Source of the DNA: CAWGET01 sp963821715 | Lineage (GTDB): Bacteria > Bacteroidota > Ignavibacteria > Ignavibacteriales > Melioribacteraceae | Reading direction: 5' to 3' | Length of the DNA: 64,000 nucleotides | NCBI GenBank assembly: GCA_963821715.1 | Contig: CAWGET010000006.1 | Coordinates: 558,001 to 622,000, forward strand | In this document: piece after piece, positions 28,048 to 37,058 of the stretch | Layout of the letters: the number at the start of each line of letters is the position of its first letter | Position numbering within the stretch: the stretch's first letter is position 1 | The notes under the pieces: model-generated | The model's input: the letters and a program-made list of their open reading frames with translations, nothing else | Told to the model about the DNA's origin: nothing | Databases searched by the model: none | Translations under genes and position numbers: made by a program

Positions 28048-28251
28048 ATGAACCAGATTGAAGACACGTTGCGAATCGAAGTAATGGATCAATATTGCCC
28101 GAAGAATCATCCTTGTCCGGCGGTAAACTTCTGTCCATTCGGGGCGATAATCCAAGACGATATCTACAGCGCGCCTTATTTAGACGAAACCCTCTGCAAA
28201 AATTGCGGTAAATGCACAAAGGTCTGTTCCGTTTTTCAATTCAAAAGTTAA
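28048..28251 (+). CDS. Small iron-sulfur (ferredoxin-like) protein with seven cysteines
   Basis: This is a 67-residue protein. The C-terminal motif CKNCGKC...C gives C50, C53, C56 and C60. The N-terminal group is C17, C23 and C29, with C29 in the CPFGAI form normal for 4Fe-4S ferredoxins. One 4Fe-4S cluster can be assigned to C50, C53, C56 and C29. The other would have only C17, C23 and C60 as Cys ligands, so it could be a 3Fe-4S or a differently ligated cluster. It ends at a clear terminator and has a good AGGAGA ribosome site. Redox partner unknown. Confidence 0.82.
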   Translation: MNQIEDTLRIEVMDQYCPKNHPCPAVNFCPFGAIIQDDIYSAPYLDETLCKNCGKCTKVCSVFQFKS

Positions 28252-28254
28252 GCT

Positions 28255-28281
28255 AACCGGCTGTTTTATCAGCAGCCGGTT
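28255..28281 (+). terminator. Terminator after the ferredoxin gene
   Basis: AACCGGCTG (28255-28263) pairs with CAGCCGGTT (28273-28281), followed by a mixed T-rich tail (TCCCTTTCT). The stem is strong and the tail weak. Confidence 0.7.
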
Positions 28282-28338
28282 TCCCTTTCTCCATTCTATT
28301 TCTTATAATTCAAATTATTTAATAAATATTTGTGAAAT

Positions 28339-29328
28339 ATGAGCCTTGACTACAAAGTTCTCGGAAAACCCGGTAGAGATAACGCCCTATTTGTATGGGT
28401 TAACAGCGGAAATAAATTGAATAGGATTTTGTTCGACTGTGGTGAGAATGTTCTAAGTTCCATTTCATATTCTGAAACACAAAAAATTGGTATGCTTTTC
28501 CTTTCCCATCTTCATATCGATCATATCGCCGGTTTTGATTTTTTATTCAGACGAATTTATGATCGGGCAAAGAAACCTCTTATAATTTTTGGTCCCGAAA
28601 GTACAACCGAAATTATTCATCATCGCTTACGCGGATTCAAATGGAATCTTCATTCCGAACTTACAGGTTCTTTTATCGTGAACGAAATTTCCGGCGGTAA
28701 AATTGTCTCATCTAAATTTCAAGCTTCGGAAGGATTCAGCAAAAAACATCTTTTAGATGAAAAAGAATTTATAAGCGTTATTTATGAAAATGAACATTTT
28801 TCAGTACTCGCAGCGGAACTTAATCATAAAATAGTTTCGATAGGTTATTCACTACAAGAAAAAGATTCTATAAATATCGATAAGAACAAACTTTCAGAAA
28901 CCGGTTTCGAAAGCGGAGCATGGCTTGAACAAATAAAGAATATTAAAATTGAGGATACACACACAATTAATCTAAGCAATAAAATATTTGAAGTAGGCGA
29001 ATTGCGGAGCATGCTTCTTGTTAAATCTTTAGGAGAAAAAATAACTTATCTGACTGATTTCATCTTAAATGATCAATCTTTTAAAAGGGCCGTTTCACTT
29101 TCAAAAAATACAAATATTCTTGTATGCGAAAGTCAATATTTGAAAAAAGATATTGATCTTGCTAAAAGAAACTATCATCTAACTGCCGAGCAGTCGGGGA
29201 AAATTGCGGCGTCAGCAATTGCAGAAATGATGATTCTGTTCCATATTTCAGATAGATACGGAATTAAGGAGAGAAAAGAATTATTAGCAGATGCGAGGAA
29301 TGAATTTAAAAGAAAGTTATTATCCTGA
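28339..29328 (+). CDS. MBL-fold metallohydrolase, RNase Z-like
   Basis: The 329 residues carry the metallo-beta-lactamase motif SHLHIDH (H57, H59, D61, H62), which holds two zinc ions. The order FDCGEN, then HLHIDHIAGFDFL, and later TYLTDF and the His of YHLTAEQ fits the ribonuclease Z/phosphodiesterase branch. It could act in tRNA 3' processing, but an intact long or short RNase Z signature is not fully seen, so I keep the broader call. It ends at a strong symmetric terminator. Confidence 0.8.
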   Translation: MSLDYKVLGKPGRDNALFVWVNSGNKLNRILFDCGENVLSSISYSETQKIGMLFLSHLHIDHIAGFDFLFRRIYDRAKKPLIIFGPESTTEIIHHRLRGFKWNLHSELTGSFIVNEISGGKIVSSKFQASEGFSKKHLLDEKEFISVIYENEHFSVLAAELNHKIVSIGYSLQEKDSINIDKNKLSETGFESGAWLEQIKNIKIEDTHTINLSNKIFEVGELRSMLLVKSLGEKITYLTDFILNDQSFKRAVSLSKNTNILVCESQYLKKDIDLAKRNYHLTAEQSGKIAASAIAEMMILFHISDRYGIKERKELLADARNEFKRKLLS

Positions 29329-29340
29329 TTATTGGAATAT

Positions 29341-29370
29341 AAAATAAGCGGAGCACGCTCCGCTTATTTT
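29341..29370. terminator. Bidirectional terminator between converging genes
   Basis: AAAATAAGCGGAGC (29341-29354) is perfectly complementary to GCTCCGCTTATTTT (29357-29370). The arms begin with A4 and end with T4, so both strands get a T tail. It serves the MBL gene and the minus-strand lipoprotein. Confidence 0.88.
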
Positions 29371-29386
29371 CAACTAAATATCATTT

Positions 29387-30094
29387 TTACCAATTACCAC
29401 TTCCTGTCTGATCGCCATTTAAATCATAACTAATCCAATTGCCGGATCCGTCACTCTGCCATTCGGCCTGATATATTAAAACACTATCTGAACCATCATA
29501 TTCATAATATTCCATTTTACCTGAAAGATCAGGGTTTGACCTTACATAAAGTTCACTCTCCTCAGGGAAAAACATACTTAAATAATAAACATCGGACTGA
29601 TCTGTGTTCCATTCATAATAAACTTCGTCGTCAACCGGGTCGAATATTGTTAACATACCTGCGTTACCTTCGTCCCAAGCTTCCAATTCAACCAATCGAT
29701 AATCGCTTACCGTAATACCGTTATAGATTCCCGATACGTTTAATTCCACATAATAAGTACCTTCATCCTGCCAGCTATTCCATAAATAGGTTGTTTCTCC
29801 GTCACCCCAAGTACCTGACCATTCATTGTTACCAGATAACTGAGCCGTTCCAGGGGTTGAATAGAGACCGCTGTACAATGAGACTGTATTAGCCATAGTT
29901 AAGAAACTTAAAGTTCTTATATCTATTTCCTGATTTTGCTGCATTGAAGCGGGGATTTCTACCTGTTTAATAACGATTTTCTGAGGCTGGGGATCCACTT
30001 GCGGATCAACCGGATTATCTCCATCACCGGAACATCCTACAAAGAACGCTGCAAGACTAATTGCAGATATAAGAACTATTAATTTTTTCAGCAT
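29387..30094 (-). CDS. Lipoprotein of unknown function, paralogue A
   Basis: The 235 residues have a lipoprotein signal ending AAFFVGC (lipobox) and a short Asp/Pro-rich spacer. A beta-rich, Trp- and Tyr-rich mature part contains WSGTWGDG, LVELEAWDEGNAGML, YVRSNPDLSGKMEYYEYD and YQAEWQSDGSGNW. The same features appear in the same order in the neighbouring gene at 30430-31104, so the two are paralogues from a tandem duplication. I do not recognise the family. It is probably an envelope lipoprotein. Confidence 0.75.
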   Translation of the reverse strand: MLKKLIVLISAISLAAFFVGCSGDGDNPVDPQVDPQPQKIVIKQVEIPASMQQNQEIDIRTLSFLTMANTVSLYSGLYSTPGTAQLSGNNEWSGTWGDGETTYLWNSWQDEGTYYVELNVSGIYNGITVSDYRLVELEAWDEGNAGMLTIFDPVDDEVYYEWNTDQSDVYYLSMFFPEESELYVRSNPDLSGKMEYYEYDGSDSVLIYQAEWQSDGSGNWISYDLNGDQTGSGNW

Positions 30095-30429
30095 GTTTGT
30101 TTACTCCTTTTCATTTGGTTAAAAATTAATTTTCGAAAAATAATATTTTCGGAATTAAAATAAAAATATTAGAAATGTAAGTGTGTGACGAAGATCAAAA
30201 ATTATAAGTCAGATTTTGTGATAGTGTGGCGTAGATTTTTTAATGTTTTTGCTCGGGTTTAAAGCCCAAGATGTAACGAAGATTTTCAATTGCTCATTGA
30301 AAATAAATTCTACTTTCGAAAATAAATTCGTAGGAAATCCAGTTTAACAATAAAAAACCCCTCTCCTCGACTAGGGGAAGGGTTTGAGTGAGGTTAAAAA
30401 TGTTATTCTAATTTCTATAATGAACTAAC
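30095..30429. other. Intergenic region between the paralogous lipoproteins
   Basis: This is 335 bases of AT-rich DNA with no supported gene. It holds the terminator at 30352-30384 that ends the upstream minus-strand gene. Confidence 0.5.
30352..30384 (-). terminator. Terminator after lipoprotein paralogue B; resembles a dispersed repeat
   Basis: On the minus strand, CCCTTCCCC and GGAGAGGGG form an imperfect stem around TAGTCGA, followed by six T. The plus-strand text (CCCCTCTCCTC...GGGGAAGGGTTTGAGTGAGG) looks like a dispersed element I recall from many genomes, but it occurs once here. Confidence 0.65.
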
Positions 30430-31104
30430 TCAGGAAAAATCATCCCACCATTCCCAGGAGCCATCTTCATACCATTTGGCTTTAAATACTAAAGCGTCGC
30501 CTTCATAATATTCAAGCTCACCTGAGAGATCGGGATTAACTTTTACGCTGATCAATCCTCCAAGTGGAGTATAATAATCTACGGTATATACTTCATCTTC
30601 GCTCAGTTCCCAATCCCATTGAGAGAGCTTGAATCCGTTAGGTCCATACAAATTTATCAATCCCACGTTTCCGTCTGAGGAAGATTCTACTTCTAAAAAT
30701 TTTATATTATTAAAATTGTACCCGTAGAAACTTCCATCTGCGGTAACCTCAACTTTGTAGAGATCATTATCATACCATGCTTCCCAGTAAAACATCACGT
30801 TTTCATATCCCCAGTATCCCGACCAGTATTGATCGGTTCTTGTTAGTGTTGCTTCCTTCGGAGGATTTACAGCTTCATGAAGTTTAGTAAACTGATTTAC
30901 AAGGCGGATATACTCCAATGCTTGATCGGCTTCAGCATTACCGCTTTCAAGCATTCCAGTCGGAACGCTTATCGTATTAAAAACCACTTGCTTTGGAAGA
31001 TTATTCTCTTCTTCCGGCATCGTTGGTGTGTTATCATCATTTGAACAGGATGCGAGAAGAACAAGGCTTAATGATAACAAAAGAATTGAAAATCTTCGCA
31101 TCAT
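30430..31104 (-). CDS. Lipoprotein of unknown function, paralogue B
   Basis: The 224 residues have a lipoprotein signal ending VLLASC and an acidic spacer. The mature part contains WSGYWGYENVMFYWEAWYD, FLEVESSSDGNVGLI, VNPDLSGELEYYEGD and FKAKWYEDGSWEW. These match the neighbour at 29387-30094 block by block, although overall identity is modest, so the duplication is not recent. No catalytic motif is seen and the function is unknown. Confidence 0.75.
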   Translation of the reverse strand: MMRRFSILLLSLSLVLLASCSNDDNTPTMPEEENNLPKQVVFNTISVPTGMLESGNAEADQALEYIRLVNQFTKLHEAVNPPKEATLTRTDQYWSGYWGYENVMFYWEAWYDNDLYKVEVTADGSFYGYNFNNIKFLEVESSSDGNVGLINLYGPNGFKLSQWDWELSEDEVYTVDYYTPLGGLISVKVNPDLSGELEYYEGDALVFKAKWYEDGSWEWWDDFS

Positions 31105-31256
31105 AGTTAACTCCTTTTCGTTAGTGAATTACCTTAAAGTATAAAATATTTGTTTAAATGTGAAGTTTAAATGAAGAGGGAGAGTAATAGCATTGAGCTT
31201 GCGGAAATTTTGCGTTGAAGCTAATTAATTAAATATATTTTTCGTTTATCTTCTAA

Positions 31257-32186
31257 TCAAATATTTCCTGATTCATTTCCAGAACTCTTTTTCCCTTCCC
31301 GGATATTATTGTAAAATCTAGTCGTCGGATATGCAAAATCGATATCTTTTACTGCACCGAATTCATCCAAAATACTTTCCCATATTTCTTCTTCGCTCCC
31401 CCTTCTCTTTCGAGGATCGCACAAGTATCTTATAGTCAAAAGAACTCCGCTATCTTTCACTGTTGTATAAACGATCGGTGTTAATTTAGAATAGAAGATC
31501 AAAAATTTTCTAGATGCTTCTTTAACTTTTTGTTCGGCGGATTCACTTAAATATTCGGATTTTTCGAAAATTATTGCTGTCAAAATTTCTTTCGCTTTTT
31601 TCCAATCACTTTCAAACGTTAGAAGAACCGGAATTTCATTCCAAATGTAGTTGAAACCTGTACTGTAATTTGCCTGAACATCGCGGAAAATTTTGCCGTT
31701 GGGTACGTGCATAATGCGGCCGGTGCTCTGATCTGCATCAACCCAATTTCCAATTTCCACCATCGTAAATTGAAAAATTCTTATGTCAATCACGTCGCCG
31801 GAATTTTCGCCTATTTGTATTCTATCGCCTACCGCAAATGGTTTCCGCCATATAATAAAAGCCCAGCCTGCGAGATTTTCTAATGGTTCTTTTAACGCTA
31901 TCGCTACACCTGCCGCAACAAGTCCGAAAAATGTTGCAATTGTTTCGAATCCTTCGAACCAGATTTTGGCAATAAGCAAAAATCCGATTGTAAAAAGAAT
32001 ATAAGACGTGGATTTTCGCCAGTTATACCTGCTTCTTACATCTTCAACTCTCTGAAAAACAATTTTTAAAATGATTTTTTTTACAGTCCAGAGCAGAAGA
32101 ATTGTAATTATGGTAACAACTAATTTGTATTGTAAATCGAATGATAATAAAAAAGTTTTTTGAAGCCATTGGGACACTTCTTGCAT
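31257..32186 (-). CDS. Small-conductance mechanosensitive channel (MscS family)
   Basis: The 309 residues have three membrane helices within the first ~110. The pore-lining, Gly/Ala-rich helix FFGLVAAGVAIALKEPLENLAGW is followed by the MscS beta domain (PFAVGDRIQIGENSGDVIDIRIFQFTM...VPNGKIF). It opens under membrane tension to release solutes on osmotic downshock. It lies 20 nt downstream of metH on the same strand, and that linkage has no clear functional sense. Confidence 0.93.
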   Translation of the reverse strand: MQEVSQWLQKTFLLSFDLQYKLVVTIITILLLWTVKKIILKIVFQRVEDVRSRYNWRKSTSYILFTIGFLLIAKIWFEGFETIATFFGLVAAGVAIALKEPLENLAGWAFIIWRKPFAVGDRIQIGENSGDVIDIRIFQFTMVEIGNWVDADQSTGRIMHVPNGKIFRDVQANYSTGFNYIWNEIPVLLTFESDWKKAKEILTAIIFEKSEYLSESAEQKVKEASRKFLIFYSKLTPIVYTTVKDSGVLLTIRYLCDPRKRRGSEEEIWESILDEFGAVKDIDFAYPTTRFYNNIREGKKSSGNESGNI

Positions 32187-32206
32187 ACAAAAATTCCCTG
32201 AATTAA

Positions 32207-35200
32207 TTAAATATTATAATTGAGTATCGAAGCCAGCCATCTCTCCACTTCAACTACCGACATTCCTTTCCTTCGAGCGTAATCTTCCGCCTGGTCTTTA
32301 TTTATTTTTCCAACATTAAAATATTTGGCTTGCGGGTTGGCGAAATATATCCCACAAACGGATGAAGCAGGAAACATCGCCAGATTTTCCGTTAGAGAAA
32401 TACCCGTATTTTCTTCTGCATTAAGAAGTTTGAAAATTTCCGGCTTTTCTGTATGATCCGGTTGAGCAGGATATCCCGGAGCCGGACGAATGCCGTTGTA
32501 TTTTTCTTTAATCAATTCCTCACGGCTCAAATTTTCATCGGAAGCATAACCCCAAAATTCCGTTCTTACTTTTTTATGAAGCAATTCCGCAAAAGCTTCT
32601 GCAAGCCTGTCTGCCAGGGCTTTTAGCATTATACTACTGTAATCATCGTGTTCACTCTTAAAGGTTTCCAATCGTTCTTCAATACCGATTCCTGCCGTTA
32701 CAGCGAATGCTCCTATGTAATCTTTTTTTATTTCAGATGGAGCTACAAAATCCGCAAGGGCCAAATTATGTGAACTTCCGGATTTTTTTACCTGCTGCCT
32801 TAATGTATGGAAAATGTTCTTAATTTCCTCCCTCGTATCATCCTTATAAATAACTATATCATCATCGTTTACTTTCGCCGCCGGAAATAACCCTAAAACT
32901 CCGTTTGCTTTAAGCCAATTTTCTTCTTCAATTTTATCTAACATTTCGTTAGCATCGTCAAACAATTTTCGCGCTTCTTCGCCGTATTTCTCATCCTCAA
33001 AAATAGAAGGATATTTACCTTTTAACTCCCACGTGATGAAAAACGGAGTCCAGTCAATATATTCTCTTAGTTCTTTTATAGATTGACCGGTAATTTTTTT
33101 TACTCCCAGAAAATTGGGAGTTTTAATTTCAACGGAATTCCAATCTATCGAAAATTTATTTTTTCTCGCGTCTTCCAAAGTAAGATACTCTTTAGCGCTT
33201 TGTCTGTTGCCGTAATTTTCTTTCAGTTCTTCATATTCATTATTTATTCCGGCTATAAAATCATCTCGGCTGTTGACGTTTAGTAAATTGCTCACCACGT
33301 TAACGCTTCTGGATGCGTCCAAAACATGCATCGTAAAATGATTATATACAGGCGCTATTTTTACCGCCGTATGAATTCTTGAAGTTGTGGCACCACCTAT
33401 CAGCAGAGGCTTATCAATTTTGTTTCTGTTCAGTTCGTTAGCTACGTTTACCATTTCATCCAATGACGGTGTAATCAATCCACTAAGACCAATGATGTCA
33501 ACATCTTCGTCAATTGCTGCTTGAACTATTTTATCGGTGGGTACCATTACTCCAAGATCGACTATTTCATAATTGTTGCAGCTCAGTACAACGCCTACAA
33601 TATTTTTCCCGATATCGTGAACATCTCCTTTTACGGTAGCAAGTAAAACTCTCCCGGCTTTCGAAACCGAGTTATTCGCAATATTTTCAGCTTCAATATA
33701 AGGTGTCAGGTAAGCCACAGCTTTCTTCATAACGCGAGCGCTCTTTACAACTTGAGGAAGAAACATTTTACCTGCGCCGAAAAGATCTCCAACTATGTTC
33801 ATTCCGTCCATTAACGGTCCTTCAATAATTTCAATGGAAGAAGAATATTTTTCACGCGCTTCAGCCATATCCTCGTCAATAAAATCAGTAATTCCCTTAA
33901 CCAAAGAATGTTTTATTCTTTCATTCACCGGATCTTCGCGCCATTCAACTTTTTTTGTTTCTTTCGTCTTTCCGGCGGTTACGGTTTCAGCGTAACTCAC
34001 CAGTCGTTCGGTTGCGTCCGGGCGCCTGTTTAACAATGAATCTTCAACACGTTCGAGTAAATCTTTCGGTATCTCTTCATAAATTTCCAATTGTCCTGCG
34101 TTGACTATTCCCATATCCATTCCGGCAGCTACTGCGTGAAACAGAAAAGCTGAATGGATTGCTTCGCGGACTGGATTATTTCCGCGGAATGAAAAAGAAA
34201 CATTGCTTACTCCGCCAGAGATTTTCGCGTAAGGCAAATTTTCTTTTATCCATTTTACCGCTTCAATATAATCTACTGCATAATTTTGATGTTCTTCAAT
34301 TCCTGTCGCGATAGCAAAAATATTCGGGTCGAAGATAATATCTTCCGCCGGGAATCCGACTTTCTCTGTTAAAATTTTATACGCTCTTTGGCAGATATTT
34401 ATTTTTCTTTCGAATGTGTCCGCTTGACCTTTTTCGTCGAACGCCATTACAATAACCGCCGCTCCGTATTTCAATATTTTTTCTGCCTGCTCAATAAATT
34501 TTTCTTCACCCTCTTTCATACTTATCGAGTTCACTATTCCTTTTCCCTGAAGACATTTTAATCCGGCTTCAATCACAGACCATTTTGATGAATCGAGCAC
34601 TATCGGGAGCTTAGCAATTTCCGGTTCGGCGGCAATCAGATTAAGAAATTTTGTCATCGCGAATTCCGAATCGAGCATGCCTTCATCCATATTTACATCC
34701 AGCATTTGCGCGCCGCCTTCCACCTGCTCACGAGCAACGGAAAGAGCTTCATCGTAATTTCCCTCTTTAATAAGCCTTGCAAACTTTTTAGATCCGGTTA
34801 CATTCGTCCTTTCTCCGATGTTTACGAAATTCATATCGTCCCGGAATACAAGTGGTTCCAATCCGCTCAAACGTAAAGTTTTTTCTTTAGAAATTATTTT
34901 TCTCGGTTCAAAATTTCTCGCCATCTCTGCGAACGTTTTAATGTGATCGGGAGTAGTGCCGCAGCAGCCGCCAACAACATTAAAGAAACCGTTCTCCGCG
35001 TAATCTTTTAAAACTTGAGTCATAGAGTCGGGCGATTCGTCGTAGCCTCCGAATTCATTGGGTAATCCGGCATTCGGATACAAGCTAACATAACAATCGG
35101 CTCTTTTCGCCAATTCGGAAATGAAAGGCCGCATCTGTTTCGGACCAAGCGCGCAATTCAACCCAACGCTGAGTAAATTTTTTGTATGGGAAATTGAGAT

Positions 35201-35890
35201 TAAAAATGCTTCGGTTGTTTGCCCGGACAAAGTCCTTCCGCTAAGGTCCACTATCGTTCCGGAAATCATTATCGGAATTTCAATTCCGGCTTTCTCGCAG
35301 TAATCTTCCACAGCGTAAATTGCGGCTTTGGCGTTCAGCGTATCGAAGATAGTTTCAATCAGAATTATATCGACGCCGCCTTCGATTAAACCGCGCGCCT
35401 GCTCTCCGTAAGCCGAAACCATTTCGTCGAATGTGACCGCCCGGTAACCGGGATCGTTCACGTCCGGTGATAAGGATAAGGTTTTGTTTGTAGGTCCTAA
35501 AGCTCCCGCCGCAAATCTCGGTTTAGAGGGATCGATCTTTGAAAACTTTTCGGCTGCGGCTTTTGCAATTTTAGCCGATTCATAATTTATTTCGTAAGCC
35601 AGTTCTTCGGTATTGTAATCTTTTTGAGATATCGAAGTTCCGTTAAATGTGTTTGTTTCTATTATATCGGCACCGGCTTCAAGATATTCTTCGTGAATTT
35701 TTTTTATTATTTCCGGCTGCGTTAGGGATAAAATATCGTTGTTACCCTTTAAGTCATTCTCATAATTTTTGAACCTTTCCCCGCGGTAATCTTCTTCGGA
35801 AAGTTTATAACGCTGGATCATCGTTCCCATTGCTCCGTCGAGAACTAAAATTCTTTTTTCAAGCTGCGCCTTAATTTTGTCGATGTTCAT
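32207..35890 (-). CDS. metH: Cobalamin-dependent methionine synthase
   Basis: This 1227-residue enzyme transfers a methyl group from methyltetrahydrofolate to homocysteine through cobalamin. All modules are present: a homocysteine domain with the zinc cysteines (NCALGP and GGCCGTTPDH), and a pterin domain (about 345-610; NIGERTNVTGSKKF). These are followed by a cobalamin cap and Rossmann domain with DVHDIGKN (His ligand near 758), and the C-terminal AdoMet reactivation domain with RPAPGYPAQPDH. No frameshift is visible in 3.7 kb. The 99-nt (or 108-nt) gap to the divergent hldD is too short for a cobalamin riboswitch, and no B12 box is seen there. Confidence 0.98.
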   Translation of the reverse strand: MNIDKIKAQLEKRILVLDGAMGTMIQRYKLSEEDYRGERFKNYENDLKGNNDILSLTQPEIIKKIHEEYLEAGADIIETNTFNGTSISQKDYNTEELAYEINYESAKIAKAAAEKFSKIDPSKPRFAAGALGPTNKTLSLSPDVNDPGYRAVTFDEMVSAYGEQARGLIEGGVDIILIETIFDTLNAKAAIYAVEDYCEKAGIEIPIMISGTIVDLSGRTLSGQTTEAFLISISHTKNLLSVGLNCALGPKQMRPFISELAKRADCYVSLYPNAGLPNEFGGYDESPDSMTQVLKDYAENGFFNVVGGCCGTTPDHIKTFAEMARNFEPRKIISKEKTLRLSGLEPLVFRDDMNFVNIGERTNVTGSKKFARLIKEGNYDEALSVAREQVEGGAQMLDVNMDEGMLDSEFAMTKFLNLIAAEPEIAKLPIVLDSSKWSVIEAGLKCLQGKGIVNSISMKEGEEKFIEQAEKILKYGAAVIVMAFDEKGQADTFERKINICQRAYKILTEKVGFPAEDIIFDPNIFAIATGIEEHQNYAVDYIEAVKWIKENLPYAKISGGVSNVSFSFRGNNPVREAIHSAFLFHAVAAGMDMGIVNAGQLEIYEEIPKDLLERVEDSLLNRRPDATERLVSYAETVTAGKTKETKKVEWREDPVNERIKHSLVKGITDFIDEDMAEAREKYSSSIEIIEGPLMDGMNIVGDLFGAGKMFLPQVVKSARVMKKAVAYLTPYIEAENIANNSVSKAGRVLLATVKGDVHDIGKNIVGVVLSCNNYEIVDLGVMVPTDKIVQAAIDEDVDIIGLSGLITPSLDEMVNVANELNRNKIDKPLLIGGATTSRIHTAVKIAPVYNHFTMHVLDASRSVNVVSNLLNVNSRDDFIAGINNEYEELKENYGNRQSAKEYLTLEDARKNKFSIDWNSVEIKTPNFLGVKKITGQSIKELREYIDWTPFFITWELKGKYPSIFEDEKYGEEARKLFDDANEMLDKIEEENWLKANGVLGLFPAAKVNDDDIVIYKDDTREEIKNIFHTLRQQVKKSGSSHNLALADFVAPSEIKKDYIGAFAVTAGIGIEERLETFKSEHDDYSSIMLKALADRLAEAFAELLHKKVRTEFWGYASDENLSREELIKEKYNGIRPAPGYPAQPDHTEKPEIFKLLNAEENTGISLTENLAMFPASSVCGIYFANPQAKYFNVGKINKDQAEDYARRKGMSVVEVERWLASILNYNI

Positions 35891-35998
35891 ATTTTCCCTT
35901 CCGAAATCCTAAATAATTTCAGAAAATTATTTTGAAGATAAAATTGAATATAGTTAAGTTTAAATTTATTTGAAAATAGAGAATAGAGGATGGAAAAG

Positions 35999-36973
35999 AT
36001 GATAGTAGTTACCGGAGGGGCCGGATTTATAGGGAGCGCTTTAGTTTGGGCTTTGAATAAAGCAGGTAAGGAAGATATTGTAATTGTTGATAGACTGGGT
36101 GAAACAGAAAAATGGAAAAATCTCCGCGGATTAAAATTCAGAGATATTTATCACAAAGATGATTTTTTTGATTTGATATTGCAGGACGCTCTTCCATTTG
36201 AGGTCGAGGCGATTTTCCATATGGGCGCTTGTTCATCCACGACCGAAAAGGACGCTGATTATCTTCTTTATAATAATTATAAATATTCTGTAGAACTGGC
36301 GAATTTTGCTATGAATAATAACGCAAGATTCATTTATGCTTCTTCAGCGGCAACTTATGGAAGCGGAGAAGAAGGTTATGACGACGACGTAACAAATATT
36401 GAAAAATTAAAACCCCTTAATATGTATGGCTACTCTAAACAGCTTTTTGATATTTGGGTTAAAAATAATGGTTTACTTAATAAAGTTGCCGGACTAAAAT
36501 TTTTTAATGTTTACGGGCCGAATGAATATCATAAGGATGATATGAGGAGCGTTGTGCATAAAGCATTTGGGCAAATTAAAGAAACCGGTAAAGTGAAATT
36601 ATTTAAGTCCTACCGTGATGAATACGGCGATGGTGAACAGAAAAGGGATTTTGTTTACGTTAAAGATGTTGTGGATATGATTCTCTTCTTCTATAATAAT
36701 CCGGAGATCAACGGTATATTTAACATCGGCTCAGGAAAAGCACATTCCTGGAATGAATTGGTAGCGCCCATTTTTAAATCACTGAATATGCCTGTGAACA
36801 TTGAATATATTGAAATGCCGGAATATCTGCGGGAGAAATATCAATATTTTACTGAAGCGAATATGGATAAACTTAAAACGGCAGGATTTTCAAAAGAGCC
36901 TAACTCATTAGATGAAAACGTTTCCGATTATGTGAATAATTATTTAGTGAAAGAGGAATTTTTGTCATCGTAG
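35999..36973 (+). CDS. hldD: ADP-L-glycero-D-manno-heptose 6-epimerase
   Basis: The enzyme converts ADP-D-glycero- to ADP-L-glycero-D-manno-heptose for the LPS inner core. The NAD-binding GGAGFIGS opens the protein. HMGACSSTTEKDADY, SSAATYG and MYGYSK (catalytic Tyr and Lys), and LKFFNVYGPNEYHK follow. Start 35999 gives the usual MIVVTGG beginning with GAGG 9 nt upstream; the ATG at 35990 would add three residues but directly abuts the ribosome site. The length is 324 residues. It implies a heptose-containing LPS. Confidence 0.93.
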   Translation: MIVVTGGAGFIGSALVWALNKAGKEDIVIVDRLGETEKWKNLRGLKFRDIYHKDDFFDLILQDALPFEVEAIFHMGACSSTTEKDADYLLYNNYKYSVELANFAMNNNARFIYASSAATYGSGEEGYDDDVTNIEKLKPLNMYGYSKQLFDIWVKNNGLLNKVAGLKFFNVYGPNEYHKDDMRSVVHKAFGQIKETGKVKLFKSYRDEYGDGEQKRDFVYVKDVVDMILFFYNNPEINGIFNIGSGKAHSWNELVAPIFKSLNMPVNIEYIEMPEYLREKYQYFTEANMDKLKTAGFSKEPNSLDENVSDYVNNYLVKEEFLSS

Positions 36974-36989
36974 TTAGAGCTTTTAAAAC

Positions 36990-37018
36990 GCAGAGACGTT
37001 CTCGAGGAACGTCTCTGC
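36990..37018. repeat. Palindromic repeat copy 3 (AGAGACGTT family)
   Basis: GCAGAGACGTTC (36990-37001) is complementary to GAACGTCTCTGC (37007-37018) around TCGAG. It lies between the converging ends of hldD and the histidine kinase gene. It shares the AGAGACGTT core with the copies at 21708 and 25191. Confidence 0.75.
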
Positions 37019-37058
37019 AAAAAAGATGACAATTATTTAAAATTTGTGGATTGTTCTT

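Noticed and set aside
35891..35998. Cobalamin riboswitch before metH
   Set aside because: The gap is only about 100 nt, far shorter than the known element, and has no B12 box.
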